From Deltaproteobacteria bacterium (lineage in GTDB: Bacteria > Desulfobacterota > Binatia > HRBIN30 > JACQVA1), in the NCBI GenBank assembly GCA_016178705.1, contig JACOST010000009.1, forward strand, positions 124,001 to 188,000: DNA of 64,000 nucleotides, in the 5' to 3' direction. The notes under the pieces were generated by a model. That model was given only the letters and a program-made list of their open reading frames with translations, had not been told where the DNA came from and made no database searches. This document shows, in pieces, positions 25,161-34,000 of the stretch. Numbering within the stretch: the first letter of the stretch is position 1; every line of letters starts with the position of its first letter. A program made the translations under genes and the position numbers.

Positions 25161-28100
25161 TTAACAACCTAACTCTTCGAGCAGCGCCTTTGCGTCCTTC
25201 AGATCACGCGTGTCGAATCCTTCGGTGAACCATTCGTACACCGGCGCCAGCAGATCGCGAGCGGCGGCGCGCCTACCCTGGCGTTGCCAGAGCCGCGCCA
25301 GGCTGGTGGCGGCGCGCAGCTCGAACGTCTTGGCCTCCTGCTGCCGGGCGATCTCCACCGCCTGGCCGAAGAGCGCCTCCGGCTCCTCGGCCGCATTGCC
25401 GTCTATGTCGACGAGAATCTCCGCCCGCAACCGGTGTAGATCGGCATCGAAGAAGTGCTGTGCCTGTTGCTTGGCTTGTGCGAGCCCGAGTCCGACCGCG
25501 CCCAGGGCGTCGTCATGGCGCCCGACCTTCCGGAGGCCCTCCGCGAATTTGGCGAGAATCCCGGGCGCTCCAACCCCACTCCCGATCTCAGCCAGATTGA
25601 CTAACCCCTGCTGCATCTCCGCGATGCCCGCCTCGCCCTCGCCCAACTCGATCCGGGCATAGCCTCGCATCCACCTTCCCAGTCCCAGGTAGAACGGAAT
25701 CCCGAGCCGTTCGCAGAGACCCACAAGTTCTTCGGCGCGTTCACTTATCCGGTCGAGCTCGGCGCGCTCGATATGGACAAGTCCAGCAAAGAAGAGAGCC
25801 TGCGCCAGACTGACCGGATGCGCCACGCGCTGCGCCAGCGCCACCGCCTCCTCGCTCAGAGCCAGCGCCCGGTCGAGATGGCCAAGGTACGTGTGACACT
25901 CGGACGCAGCCGCGTGGGCTTGGACGCCACGGTCGATTCCCATCGTATACGCCAGGGACCCGTGCGCGCTGGGATCGTACAAGCCGACGCTCTGCTCAAA
26001 ATGGTACAGCGCCCGCGAGAAGTGGCCCTGGTAGAACAATGGGATGGCGACTTGGTAGTGAGCCGAAAGCAGGTCGAACGGATCTCCCGTCCGCTCAGCG
26101 GCTGCCAGGGCATCCTGCGCGACCTCGGCCGCGGTCGCGAGGTCACCTTTCACGAGATAGGCATCCGCCATTCCCACGAACACTCGCGGCAGTTCGCGCA
26201 ACTCCCCGACCTGGGACGCCAGCTCGCGCGCCCGCGCGTAAGCCTGCTCATTCTCCGGATGCGAAATTCCCCTGGCCGCTATGAGCGGTGCTCCAATCGC
26301 CATCTGTAACCCGAGCTCCATCCGATGGCGCTCGCGCGTCTCCGGCAGCGTCGCGACGAGATCGAGGGCGCGCCGCAGATGGGCGATGGCCTCCTCGTAC
26401 GCCGACCGCTGCGTGGCGCGCTCGCCCGCCCGCTGGTAGTGCGCGCTCGCTTGCGCGACCAAGCCTGCCTGGTCGTAGTGCCGCGCGATCACCTCGGGCT
26501 CGGCCGCGACGCGCTCGGGGAAGCGTTCCTCCAACACCTGGGCGACGCGCGCGTGCAGCTGCCGGCGCGTGCGCTTGAGCTGCGACTGGTACGCCGTCTC
26601 CTGGATCAGCGCGTGCTTGAAGGTGTACGTGGCCGCGGGCGGCTCCCCGCGCGCGAAGAGGATCTCCACGTCGACGAGTCTGCGCAACGACCGCTGCAAG
26701 TCCTCTTCGTGTAGGGGCGAGGCATGCCTCGCCCGCACATCACCTGCGTCGGCTGCGTCGGAGACGGAGGGCGACGCATGCGTCGCCCCTACAAGTGCCT
26801 GCAACAACCCGTACGAGAATTCGCGGCCGAGCACGCTCGCGGTCTGCGCGATCTCCTTCGCCGTCGCGAGCCGATCGAGCCGGGCCATCAGCGAGTCGGC
26901 GAGGCTGGACGGGATGGCGTTCACGTTCCGCGCGGTGCCCGACTCCAGCAGCGTCTTGGTCAGCTCCTCGACGAAGAGTGGCACGCCGTCGGCGCGGGCG
27001 ACGAGCGCATCGATCACCGCGTCCGAGAGCCCCTCGATACGCGACCCAACAGCAGGGTCGCTACTCGGGGAACCGGAGGGATGGCCGCCGGCCTCTTGCC
27101 CGTTTTCCCGAGTAGCGGCCATCTTCTCCGGCCGCGTATCGAGGGACACGAGCCTCACGATCATCTCCCGCCCCTGGCGCTTGGTGAGGCGTGCGAGCTG
27201 CACGGTGGTCAGGTTGGAACGCGCCGGCCAGGGCGGGGTGAAGTCCGGGCGTGCCGTGGCAAGCAGCAGCACGCGCGCCGTCGGGCTCTGCGCGATCAGG
27301 TGGCCCAGCAGCTCCAGCGTGGACGCGTCGCACCAGTGTAGATCCTCGATAAACAGGACCAGCGGCTGCACTTCGCTGAGCGCGAGGTTCCATTGCGCCA
27401 GCAGGTCGATTGTCTTGCGACGCTGCAGCTCGGGACTGAATTGCAGCCGCGTGGGCGGCGGCAGACCGAGAAAGTCCGCGAGCAGGGCCACGGTCTCCGC
27501 TGAGGCGAGCGCGCGGAGTCCGATCTCCAGCTTGGCGAGCTTCTCCGCGGCGGTGTCTTCGGGAGCGAACGCCAGCCCCTGCGATACCAGCGCGATCACC
27601 GGATGGAACGGCGTCCCTTCCGTGTACTGCGACGCGCCGCATTCGAGCCAGGTGTGCGGCACCGCCGCCAGGTGCTCGTGGAGTTGGTAGACAAGCCGTG
27701 ACTTCCCGACACCCGCCTCGCCGAGGACGACGACGTTCTGCCCCTCGCCATCCGCTGCCCGCTCCCAACGATCAATCAATGTGGCCAGCTCGATGTCGCG
27801 GCCGACGAAGCGCGTCAGTCGTCCTGCCGCAACATCGAGCCGGCTGCGCACCCCGCTCGGCTGCACGACGCGGTAGAGCGTCACCAGCTCGCGCACGCCC
27901 TTGAGTTCTTGCGGCCCGCGATCCTCGACCACGAACAGCCCAGCCACCAAACGCTGCGTCGCGGCGGTAATCACCACCGTGTCGGGCTCCGCCGCGCTCT
28001 GCACACGCGCAGCAATGTTCGCCGTCTCTCCAAACACCTCACCGCCGTCGGCGATCACCACAGGCCCGGTGTGCATGCCGACGCGGACGGAAAGAAGCGG

Positions 28101-28745
28101 CCTCCTCCCTAACCCTCCTCCGCTCACGGAAATGTTCGCAGAGGAGGGGATCGGAGTTTCATCGGCCACCACGCTCGCAGGGGAGATCCGAGTTCCCTCC
28201 TCTGTTGCCACATCCGGCAACGGAGGAGGGTTAGGGAGGAGGCCCTCATTCAACGCATGCACAGCCTCGACGATCGCCAGCCCCGCGCGAATCGCGCGCT
28301 CCGGATCATCCTCACGAGCCACCGGCCAGCCGAAGTAGATCAGCAGTCCATCGCCGAGATTCTTGGCGACGTGTCCGCCGAACTTCTCTACGGCCTCGGT
28401 TGTAGCGCGGTGGTAGCGCGAAACGATCTCGCGCCACTCTTCGGGATCGAATTGCGCGCTGAGCGCGGTGGAGCCGACGAGATCGCTGAAGATGACCGTG
28501 AGTTGGCGGCGCTCGCCCGAAGACAGGTTGTTCGGTGTTGGGTTGTTGGTTGTTAGGTCGGAATCGGAACTGTCTACTGCCGTCTGCCTACTGCCTACTG
28601 TCGCAGCGCCACACTTGCCGCAGAACTTCGCCTGTGGCTTCAACTCGTGGCCGCAGCTCGGACAGAGTCGGGCCAGTTTCGCGCCGCACGACTCGCAGAA
28701 ACTGAGGTCGGCGTCGTTATCCGCTCGACACTGTGGACACTGCAT
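25161..28745 (-). CDS. Zinc-ribbon / adenylate-guanylate cyclase / AAA ATPase / TPR protein (1194 aa)
   Basis: A large signalling protein of the class III cyclase + ATPase type. Residues 1-46 hold four C-x2-C pairs (double zinc ribbon). The cyclase domain covers about residues 80-285, with metal Asp in IFSDLVGST (D88) and Asp in LGDGLLIYF (D132), then RVGMHTGPVV. The ATPase has Walker A GEAGVGKSR and Walker B LVLFIEDLHW. The C-terminal half is TPR-like. At least three, probably four, repeat elements are inserted in frame: residues about 47-73, 169-216, 542-564 and 651-679. None seems to break a core motif, but the insert at 169-216 sits within the cyclase domain. Ligand and output unknown. 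Confidence 0.85.
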   Translation of the reverse strand: MQCPQCRADNDADLSFCESCGAKLARLCPSCGHELKPQAKFCGKCGAATVGSRQTAVDSSDSDLTTNNPTPNNLSSGERRQLTVIFSDLVGSTALSAQFDPEEWREIVSRYHRATTEAVEKFGGHVAKNLGDGLLIYFGWPVAREDDPERAIRAGLAIVEAVHALNEGLLPNPPPLPDVATEEGTRISPASVVADETPIPSSANISVSGGGLGRRPLLSVRVGMHTGPVVIADGGEVFGETANIAARVQSAAEPDTVVITAATQRLVAGLFVVEDRGPQELKGVRELVTLYRVVQPSGVRSRLDVAAGRLTRFVGRDIELATLIDRWERAADGEGQNVVVLGEAGVGKSRLVYQLHEHLAAVPHTWLECGASQYTEGTPFHPVIALVSQGLAFAPEDTAAEKLAKLEIGLRALASAETVALLADFLGLPPPTRLQFSPELQRRKTIDLLAQWNLALSEVQPLVLFIEDLHWCDASTLELLGHLIAQSPTARVLLLATARPDFTPPWPARSNLTTVQLARLTKRQGREMIVRLVSLDTRPEKMAATRENGQEAGGHPSGSPSSDPAVGSRIEGLSDAVIDALVARADGVPLFVEELTKTLLESGTARNVNAIPSSLADSLMARLDRLATAKEIAQTASVLGREFSYGLLQALVGATHASPSVSDAADAGDVRARHASPLHEEDLQRSLRRLVDVEILFARGEPPAATYTFKHALIQETAYQSQLKRTRRQLHARVAQVLEERFPERVAAEPEVIARHYDQAGLVAQASAHYQRAGERATQRSAYEEAIAHLRRALDLVATLPETRERHRMELGLQMAIGAPLIAARGISHPENEQAYARARELASQVGELRELPRVFVGMADAYLVKGDLATAAEVAQDALAAAERTGDPFDLLSAHYQVAIPLFYQGHFSRALYHFEQSVGLYDPSAHGSLAYTMGIDRGVQAHAAASECHTYLGHLDRALALSEEAVALAQRVAHPVSLAQALFFAGLVHIERAELDRISERAEELVGLCERLGIPFYLGLGRWMRGYARIELGEGEAGIAEMQQGLVNLAEIGSGVGAPGILAKFAEGLRKVGRHDDALGAVGLGLAQAKQQAQHFFDADLHRLRAEILVDIDGNAAEEPEALFGQAVEIARQQEAKTFELRAATSLARLWQRQGRRAAARDLLAPVYEWFTEGFDTRDLKDAKALLEELGC
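26711..26792. repeat. Palindromic repeat element inside the cyclase/AAA gene
   Basis: An 82-bp element bounded by GTAGGGGCGA (26711-26720) and TCGCCCCTAC (26783-26792). It contains two 20-bp perfect palindromes, at 26715-26734 and 26769-26788. Bases 26769-26792 are identical to 9937-9960. It is translated in frame as a Ala/His/Ser-rich stretch within the ATPase region. Confidence 0.8.
27056..27120. repeat. 65-bp inverted-repeat element inside the cyclase/AAA gene
   Basis: Arms of about 17 bp with two mismatches: a core CGCTACTCGGG at 27059-27069 pairs with CCCGAGTAGCG at 27107-27117. It is read in frame as a Gly/Ser/Pro-rich insert just before the conserved DGVPLFVEEL segment of the ATPase. 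Confidence 0.7.
28099..28244. repeat. 146-bp inverted-repeat element inside the cyclase domain
   Basis: Perfect 24-bp terminal inverted repeats (28099-28122 and 28221-28244; the left arm begins GGCCTCCTCCCTAACCC) with a second, imperfect inverted pair inside. Translated in frame as about 48 residues rich in Pro, Ser and Gly between ALNEG and LLSVRVGMHTG. Removing it restores the usual cyclase spacing. Confidence 0.8.
28525..28605. repeat. Low-complexity repeat in the zinc ribbon-cyclase linker
   Basis: Short GTTGTTGG-like and CTACTGCC-like units are repeated and encode an Asn/Thr/Ser-rich linker between the ribbon and the cyclase. It has the look of the intergenic simple repeats seen at 9970-10105. 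Confidence 0.5.
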
Positions 28746-28869
28746 TGTGCCGCTTGTCTCCCAGATCGATCACCGGGCTGTCAAGCGAAGGGCGGAGCGA
28801 TCTCCGCGCGAACACAAATGGGGAGAGGCTACACTCAGAACGAGCGCAACCGAACGAACAGGTGGGAAG

Positions 28870-29802
28870 CTAGGCGAGACTGACTCTCAGCGCCTCGATG
28901 GTGCGGCGCATGCCGTCTTCGAAGTTCACGGTGGGGTGGTAGTTCATCAAGCGTTCGGCCTTCTCGATCGAGGCCAGCGTGTGGCGGACGTCACCGGCGC
29001 GCGTCGGGGTATGATTGAGCTTCACGCTGCGACCGAGCAAGCGCTGGATGGTGTGAGCGATGTCGAGCACCGAGTGGCGCTCGTTGCACGCGATGTTGAA
29101 CGCCTCGCCGGCGGCCTGGGGCGCGGTGAACGCGAGGCGATTGGCCTGCACGACATTGTCGATGTAGGTGAAGTCACGCGATTGCTCGCCGTCGCCGTGC
29201 ACTTCAATCGGCTCGTTGCGCAACGCGGCGCGGATGAACAGCGGCACCACCGCCGCGTATTTCGATTCCGGACTTTGCTTCGGCCCGAACACGTTGAAGT
29301 AGCGCAAGCCGACGGTCTCCAAACCGTAGAGCCGCGTGAACACCCGGCAGTACAGCTCGCCCGCCAACTTCGAGACCGCGTACGGCGAGATCGGCACGGT
29401 CGGCAGATCTTCCACTTTGGGCAGCACCTCCGAGTCGCCGTACACCGACGACGACGACGCGTACGCCACGCGGCGCACCTTGGCTTCGCGCGCGGCCATC
29501 AAGACGTGCAGCGTGCCGTGAGTGTTCACCGCATCGCTGCTGAGCGGGTCGTCCACCGAGCGCGGCACGGAGCGCAGCGCCGCCTGGTGCGAGACGTACA
29601 GGACACCGCGCATCGCACGGCGGACGGCCTCGAGATCGCACAGATCGCCCTCGACGATCTCGACCTTGTCGCCGAACCCCTTCAGGTTCTCGTGCGAGCC
29701 GGTGCTGAAGTTATCGAAGATGCGCACGCGCTCGCCACTGGCGACGAGCGCCTCCGCCAAACTCGCGCCGATGAACCCTGCCCCGCCAGTCACCAAATAC
29801 AT
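28870..29802 (-). CDS. NAD-dependent sugar-nucleotide epimerase (UDP-glucose 4-epimerase-like)
   Basis: A 310-aa extended short-chain dehydrogenase. The Rossmann motif GGAGFIGASLAEAL lies at residues 6-19; the catalytic Ser is in YASSSSVYGDSE and the YxxxK motif in SPYAVSKLAGE. It likely interconverts UDP-sugars for the surface polysaccharide made by the following genes. Last gene of the minus-strand locus. The exact substrate is not readable. Confidence 0.85.
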   Translation of the reverse strand: MYLVTGGAGFIGASLAEALVASGERVRIFDNFSTGSHENLKGFGDKVEIVEGDLCDLEAVRRAMRGVLYVSHQAALRSVPRSVDDPLSSDAVNTHGTLHVLMAAREAKVRRVAYASSSSVYGDSEVLPKVEDLPTVPISPYAVSKLAGELYCRVFTRLYGLETVGLRYFNVFGPKQSPESKYAAVVPLFIRAALRNEPIEVHGDGEQSRDFTYIDNVVQANRLAFTAPQAAGEAFNIACNERHSVLDIAHTIQRLLGRSVKLNHTPTRAGDVRHTLASIEKAERLMNYHPTVNFEDGMRRTIEALRVSLA

Positions 29803-29848
29803 GTCGATCCTTTCCTCGTTCCTATGTTCGTGTGTACCAAGTGTCCGG

Positions 29849-30133
29849 CTAGCGAGCCATGACTGCGCGGCGACTCATAAGCGGCGGTTCGCCGCCGCCG
29901 GTGACCAGCTCTTCGAGCGCTTCAACCCGGGCTTCGAGATCGTGCGCCCGACGCTCACGCTCGCTGCTCAGCGCGGCGCGTCCGCCGGCCAGGAAGGCGT
30001 TGCGGATCTTGTACGCCGTGGTGTGACTCACCCGGTAGTACATCCGAATCTCATCAAGCGTTCGGTCCCGCTTGATCAACTCCAACGCCAGCGCGACCTT
30101 CTCTTCGATCGTCAGCTTCTCGCGCGTTCTCAT
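29849..30133 (-). CDS. Small helix-turn-helix protein (94 aa)
   Basis: Contains LTIEEKVALALELIKRDRTL and RVSHTTAYKIRNAFLAGG, which together look like the helix-turn-helix of transposase/regulator proteins, followed by a coiled coil (AHDLEARVEALEELVTGG). ATG 30133 is preceded by an A/G-rich stretch; the longer frame to 30280 overlaps the neighbouring glycosyltransferase. It may be a regulator of the locus or a transposase remnant. No inverted repeats were found around it. Confidence 0.55.
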   Translation of the reverse strand: MRTREKLTIEEKVALALELIKRDRTLDEIRMYYRVSHTTAYKIRNAFLAGGRAALSSERERRAHDLEARVEALEELVTGGGEPPLMSRRAVMAR

Positions 30134-30155
30134 ACCGTCCTCCGAAGCACAATGC

Positions 30156-31229
30156 TCACGTCTCAGCAGCGGGCTGCGACCAGCCCAGGTTTCGAACATC
30201 ACCAGTCGGCGGCGCCAATTGCGGTGGCGGCGCATCCGCCGCAAACCAGCGCGGCGCAAACCACAGCAACCCGGCCACAAACCCCCCGCCCCAACTCACG
30301 TGCAAGGTCGCGAACGCCGCAACCAACGGCAGCCAGAGCCACCCGCCGGCCGCACGCGCCAGCCGTGCCGCCACCACCGACACCGCCGCGCCGTACAGTC
30401 CGGCAGTCAGCAGTGCGAGCAACGCCGCGCCGCGCACCCACGGCGCGAACACAGCGGCGAGGGCGAGCGCCAGCACGAACGTCGGCGGCACGAAGTGGCG
30501 CCAGCTCATCTGTCGCGGGTGCTTCTGCAACACCCGCACCTTCCACACACCGTACTGAACGTACTGCTTCGCCAGTGCTTTCAGCGACTGGCGATTCTGA
30601 TACGTCGAGCGCATCCGCGGGCTCAGAACGATGCGGCCGCCGGCTTTGCGCAGGCGGTAGTTGAACTCATCGTCCTGGTTGCGAACCATCTCTTCATCGA
30701 ACAGACCCACGCGTTCGAACACGGAGCGCGGATACATGCCGAGGTAGACCGTATCGACCTCGGCCTCTTCGGTGCCGAAGTGAAAGTACGCACCGATGCC
30801 GAAGCGCGAGGCGGTCGCCAGCGCGATCGCCTCACCGATCACCCCACCACCGGCCGAGATCATCGGCCCACCGACGTTGTCGGCGTTGGTGCGCTGCAAG
30901 GTCTCGACGCCGATCCGCATGTAGTCCGGAGCGATGTGCGTGTGGCCATCGACCCGCATGATGACGTCACCGCGCGCCGCGCGAATGGCGATATTGAGCG
31001 CCGTCGGCACGATCCGCTGCGGGTTGCGCAGGACCCGCGCACAGGTCGTTCGCTGCGCATAACCTTCCACGACGCGCACCGAGTCGTCCGCGGAATCGCC
31101 ATCGACCACCAACACCTCGAAACGGTCGGCGGGGTAGTCCTGCGCCAACACGGAGTCCACACACGCCGAGATCGTCGCCGCCTCGTTGCGCATCGGAATC
31201 ATCACCGTCACGAACGGAAATGAACTCAT
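30156..31229 (-). CDS. Glycosyltransferase family 2 (ExoA-like)
   Basis: A 357-aa inverting GT-A enzyme. The nucleotide-binding region begins FVTVMIPMRNEAATI, with VVDGDSADDS and the metal-binding IMRVDGHTHI. C-terminal hydrophobic segments (about residues 245-330) anchor it to the inner membrane, as in succinoglycan ExoA. It overlaps the preceding GT4 gene by ATGA (31226-31229). Confidence 0.85.
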   Translation of the reverse strand: MSSFPFVTVMIPMRNEAATISACVDSVLAQDYPADRFEVLVVDGDSADDSVRVVEGYAQRTTCARVLRNPQRIVPTALNIAIRAARGDVIMRVDGHTHIAPDYMRIGVETLQRTNADNVGGPMISAGGGVIGEAIALATASRFGIGAYFHFGTEEAEVDTVYLGMYPRSVFERVGLFDEEMVRNQDDEFNYRLRKAGGRIVLSPRMRSTYQNRQSLKALAKQYVQYGVWKVRVLQKHPRQMSWRHFVPPTFVLALALAAVFAPWVRGAALLALLTAGLYGAAVSVVAARLARAAGGWLWLPLVAAFATLHVSWGGGFVAGLLWFAPRWFAADAPPPQLAPPTGDVRNLGWSQPAAET

Positions 31230-32356
31230 GAGCGTGGCCGTTGCATCACCTGCGCGTAGAGATCTTGCGTTGCGGCGATCATCAATGCTGGCGCGAAGGC
31301 TTCCGCCCGCGCCCGTGCCGCTCGGGCGAACTGCCGGCGCCGTTCCGCGTCACTCAACAACGCCACCGAATGCTCCACCAGCCCCGTCTGATCACCGGCC
31401 TGAACCAGAAACCCTTCTTCGCCGGATCGCACCAGCTCGTGCGCGCCGCCAACATCGGTGACCACCACCGGGAGACCGGACGCCATCGCTTCCAACACCA
31501 CGTTCGGCAGACCCTCCCAGTTGGAGGTCAGCCAAAAGAGATCCGCTTGCCGCAGCAATTCGGGCACGTCGTGGCGTTCGCCGGTCACCACGCAGCGATC
31601 GCGCAACCCGGCGGCAGCAATCTCCTGTTCGATCCACGGCCGCATCGGGCCGTCACCGATCAACACGAAGCGCACGTTCGGCACCCGCTGTCTCAGCGCC
31701 GCCGCCGCGCTGACGAACAAGCCGGGGTTTTTCTGCGGCACCAGCCGGCCCACCATGACCACGCACAATTCGTCACCGGCCGTGTCAGCGGTGGGATGAA
31801 AGCGTTCAGTGTCGATCGCGTTGTAGATCACCGTCGTGCGTTCCGCTGGCGCGCCGTACTCGCGCGCGATGTAGTGCGCCACTTCCTGCGAATTCACCAC
31901 GACGCGATCGCTGGCCGCGAAGGCGCGTCGGTTGAACCAATCGAGCACGCGTCCCTGCCGCTTGCAGTTGCGCGCCGAGGTCAGCAGCGGCCGGCCGCTG
32001 CCGCGATTGGCCGCCCACGCGTACGCGTTGGCAATGAAGAGCCACGCGTGAACAGCGTCGATCCGATCCTCTCGCAACCACCGTCGCAAGGCGCGCACGC
32101 GACTCATCCGGCTCCCGCTGATCACTCGCACCGGCACGTTCGCCGCCTCGATCTGTTCGCGATGCGGCTGGGTGCGCTTGCTCAAGCAGTACACCACCGG
32201 CTCCACGAGCCGACGATCAATGCCGCGACACAGCATCCACAGTTGACCCTCCGCACCGCCGGCGGTGAGCTGCCCAATAACCAAGGCGACGCGGACCGGG
32301 CGCGTTGCGCTCACTGTTTGCCGCCCATGACCCGGCTGCCAATGCGCCAGCCACAC
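31226..32356 (-). CDS. Glycosyltransferase family 4
   Basis: A 376-aa retaining GT-B enzyme. N-terminal fold: VALVIGQLTAGGAEGQLW. The GT4 donor site includes VGRLVPQKNPGLFVSAAAAL and the E-x7-E-like region FWLTSNWEGLPNVVLEAMAS. The start may be internal (about residue 14-20). It assembles the repeat unit of the polysaccharide; sugar specificity unknown. Confidence 0.85.
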   Translation of the reverse strand: MWLAHWQPGHGRQTVSATRPVRVALVIGQLTAGGAEGQLWMLCRGIDRRLVEPVVYCLSKRTQPHREQIEAANVPVRVISGSRMSRVRALRRWLREDRIDAVHAWLFIANAYAWAANRGSGRPLLTSARNCKRQGRVLDWFNRRAFAASDRVVVNSQEVAHYIAREYGAPAERTTVIYNAIDTERFHPTADTAGDELCVVMVGRLVPQKNPGLFVSAAAALRQRVPNVRFVLIGDGPMRPWIEQEIAAAGLRDRCVVTGERHDVPELLRQADLFWLTSNWEGLPNVVLEAMASGLPVVVTDVGGAHELVRSGEEGFLVQAGDQTGLVEHSVALLSDAERRRQFARAARARAEAFAPALMIAATQDLYAQVMQRPRS

Positions 32357-32389
32357 CGACCGGTCGCAGTGATCGCACTGGCAGAAGCC

Positions 32390-34000
32390 TTAGCGGCGGA
32401 GCCCGTCACGAACGATGTCGGCATAGATCGGGCCGAGCTTGATCCCGCCGACATAGTTGGCGTGGACGATGTCGTTGAATTCCTCAGCCGGTAGACTGTT
32501 CAACAAGTTATAGAAACGCACACGCGGATACGTTCGCGCCAGCTGCTCAAAGAACTGGAGGTAACCGCGATAGTACGAGCCGTTCTGGTAGTCCTCAGTG
32601 AGTGGACTTTCGGGGGTATTTACCAGCGCGACACTGATCCCGCGACGCGAGAACTCCGCAACCAAGCGGTCGAGTTCGATGAACTCACCGGTCGGCTCGA
32701 ACCGATCGTCGCGCACCTTGCGTTTGGAGTCCCGCCACGCGCGGATGCGCGTGCCGAAGTCTGTCGCCGCCGCCAATTCAGCGTCCCACCGGCGCACGAA
32801 CTCTTCGCCCGTCGTCTGCCCCAGGCGAAGAAACTCCGAGACCTCGTGCTGGTCGACCGGCGGATAGCGAAGTGGCGGCAGACCACTATCGAGCGCGTTC
32901 TCCGATGAACCATCGCGTAACTGCACGCCGAGAAGGCGGAAGTCCTCGGGCGTCCCGGCCGCGCGTGGACTCCATGCGCTGTCGGCCGCGACTTCGAGTA
33001 GTCGATTCCGCCCCGCCGTCGGCGGTACGTCGATGGCCTTCCAACCGGGATCAATCTCGACCCGTTCGGCGAAGACGCGCGCGCCCAACGCGAACTGCAA
33101 ACGCACTTGCCCCCGCTGTTGAATCCACTCGGGCGCAACGAAGTATTCGAGCTGCCTCGTCTCGGGTTTCATGAGCAGGCCGAAACGTTGCTTCGTGTAT
33201 CGATCTGGGTACCGCCCATAGGCGTGCTTCGGCGACCGGCTGCGCAACCGCTTCGCGAGGAAGCGAAGGTGGTCTTGCACGCTAGAACGGATCGCGCGGC
33301 GATAGCGATACAGATTGCTCACCGACGCAAGTGCCAAGTCCAATTTTCCCGAAACGGTCGAGATGAACGCCCACCGTTCGCGGAGTGTCGTCCACGGCGG
33401 CAATACGTACTGCACGTCGGGTTTGAGGTCGCGCTCAAAGCTCGCATTGAGAAAGTCCTGGAAGTTGAGCATGACAACGACGAGGTCGGGATGCATCGCC
33501 TCCAGCTCCGATGCAAACAGAATGCGATAGTCCGACGGCTTCATCCCCGGCTTGAGGAGACGGTGCATCTCCACTCGCGGAGTTGAGCGATCGGTCGCAT
33601 TCAGCAGCGATTCGACTTGATAGGCATCGAGCGATCCGGCCACGGAGCTGCCGAATACGAGCACCCGTGCGACACCAGGCGGCTTCGGCTGTTCCAGGCG
33701 GTGCACATCAAGCAGAACTTGATAGCCATAGTCGGCTGCCCGGCCGGTAAGCTTCGGGATCCGCCAGAAATAGAGATTGAACCCGACATCGAAGAGCACC
33801 AACAACAGCAGGGGGATCGGCGCGATCAAGCGCGGGCGGCGCGCCACTCGCGGTTTCGCATCCGGTTGAAGCACGCCACCCCAGGCGACAGGCTCAGTAC
33901 GAACGGATCCCGTCCCACGGTGCATCGCACCGTTCTGTTCGCCCCGAGTTTGTCGAAGGCCGTTCACCGGCTCCTTCACTGGGGTGTCAGAACCGGACAT
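32390..34000 (-). CDS. Membrane-anchored SGNH-hydrolase-like protein 1, partner of MBOAT 1
   Basis: A 536-aa protein with one N-terminal membrane segment (about residues 60-78). The block-I-like motif VFGSSVAGSLD (Ser nucleophile candidate), the VVVMLNFQDFLN stretch and a C-terminal DIVHANYVGG (D-x2-H type dyad) match the SGNH layout. It is a clear paralogue of the protein at 40044-41618 (shared WRIPKLTG, PSDYR, FNDxxH). Such proteins pair with MBOAT acyltransferases (as AlgX/AlgJ with AlgI) and put acyl groups onto glycans in the periplasm. Its start overlaps the MBOAT 1 stop by 14 bp. Confidence 0.65.
   Translation of the reverse strand: MSGSDTPVKEPVNGLRQTRGEQNGAMHRGTGSVRTEPVAWGGVLQPDAKPRVARRPRLIAPIPLLLLVLFDVGFNLYFWRIPKLTGRAADYGYQVLLDVHRLEQPKPPGVARVLVFGSSVAGSLDAYQVESLLNATDRSTPRVEMHRLLKPGMKPSDYRILFASELEAMHPDLVVVMLNFQDFLNASFERDLKPDVQYVLPPWTTLRERWAFISTVSGKLDLALASVSNLYRYRRAIRSSVQDHLRFLAKRLRSRSPKHAYGRYPDRYTKQRFGLLMKPETRQLEYFVAPEWIQQRGQVRLQFALGARVFAERVEIDPGWKAIDVPPTAGRNRLLEVAADSAWSPRAAGTPEDFRLLGVQLRDGSSENALDSGLPPLRYPPVDQHEVSEFLRLGQTTGEEFVRRWDAELAAATDFGTRIRAWRDSKRKVRDDRFEPTGEFIELDRLVAEFSRRGISVALVNTPESPLTEDYQNGSYYRGYLQFFEQLARTYPRVRFYNLLNSLPAEEFNDIVHANYVGGIKLGPIYADIVRDGLRR

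Noticed and set aside
29849-30133. A second insertion sequence around the small helix-turn-helix gene
   Set aside because: No inverted ends or target duplication were found and no catalytic transposase gene is adjacent, so a mobile element is not supported.
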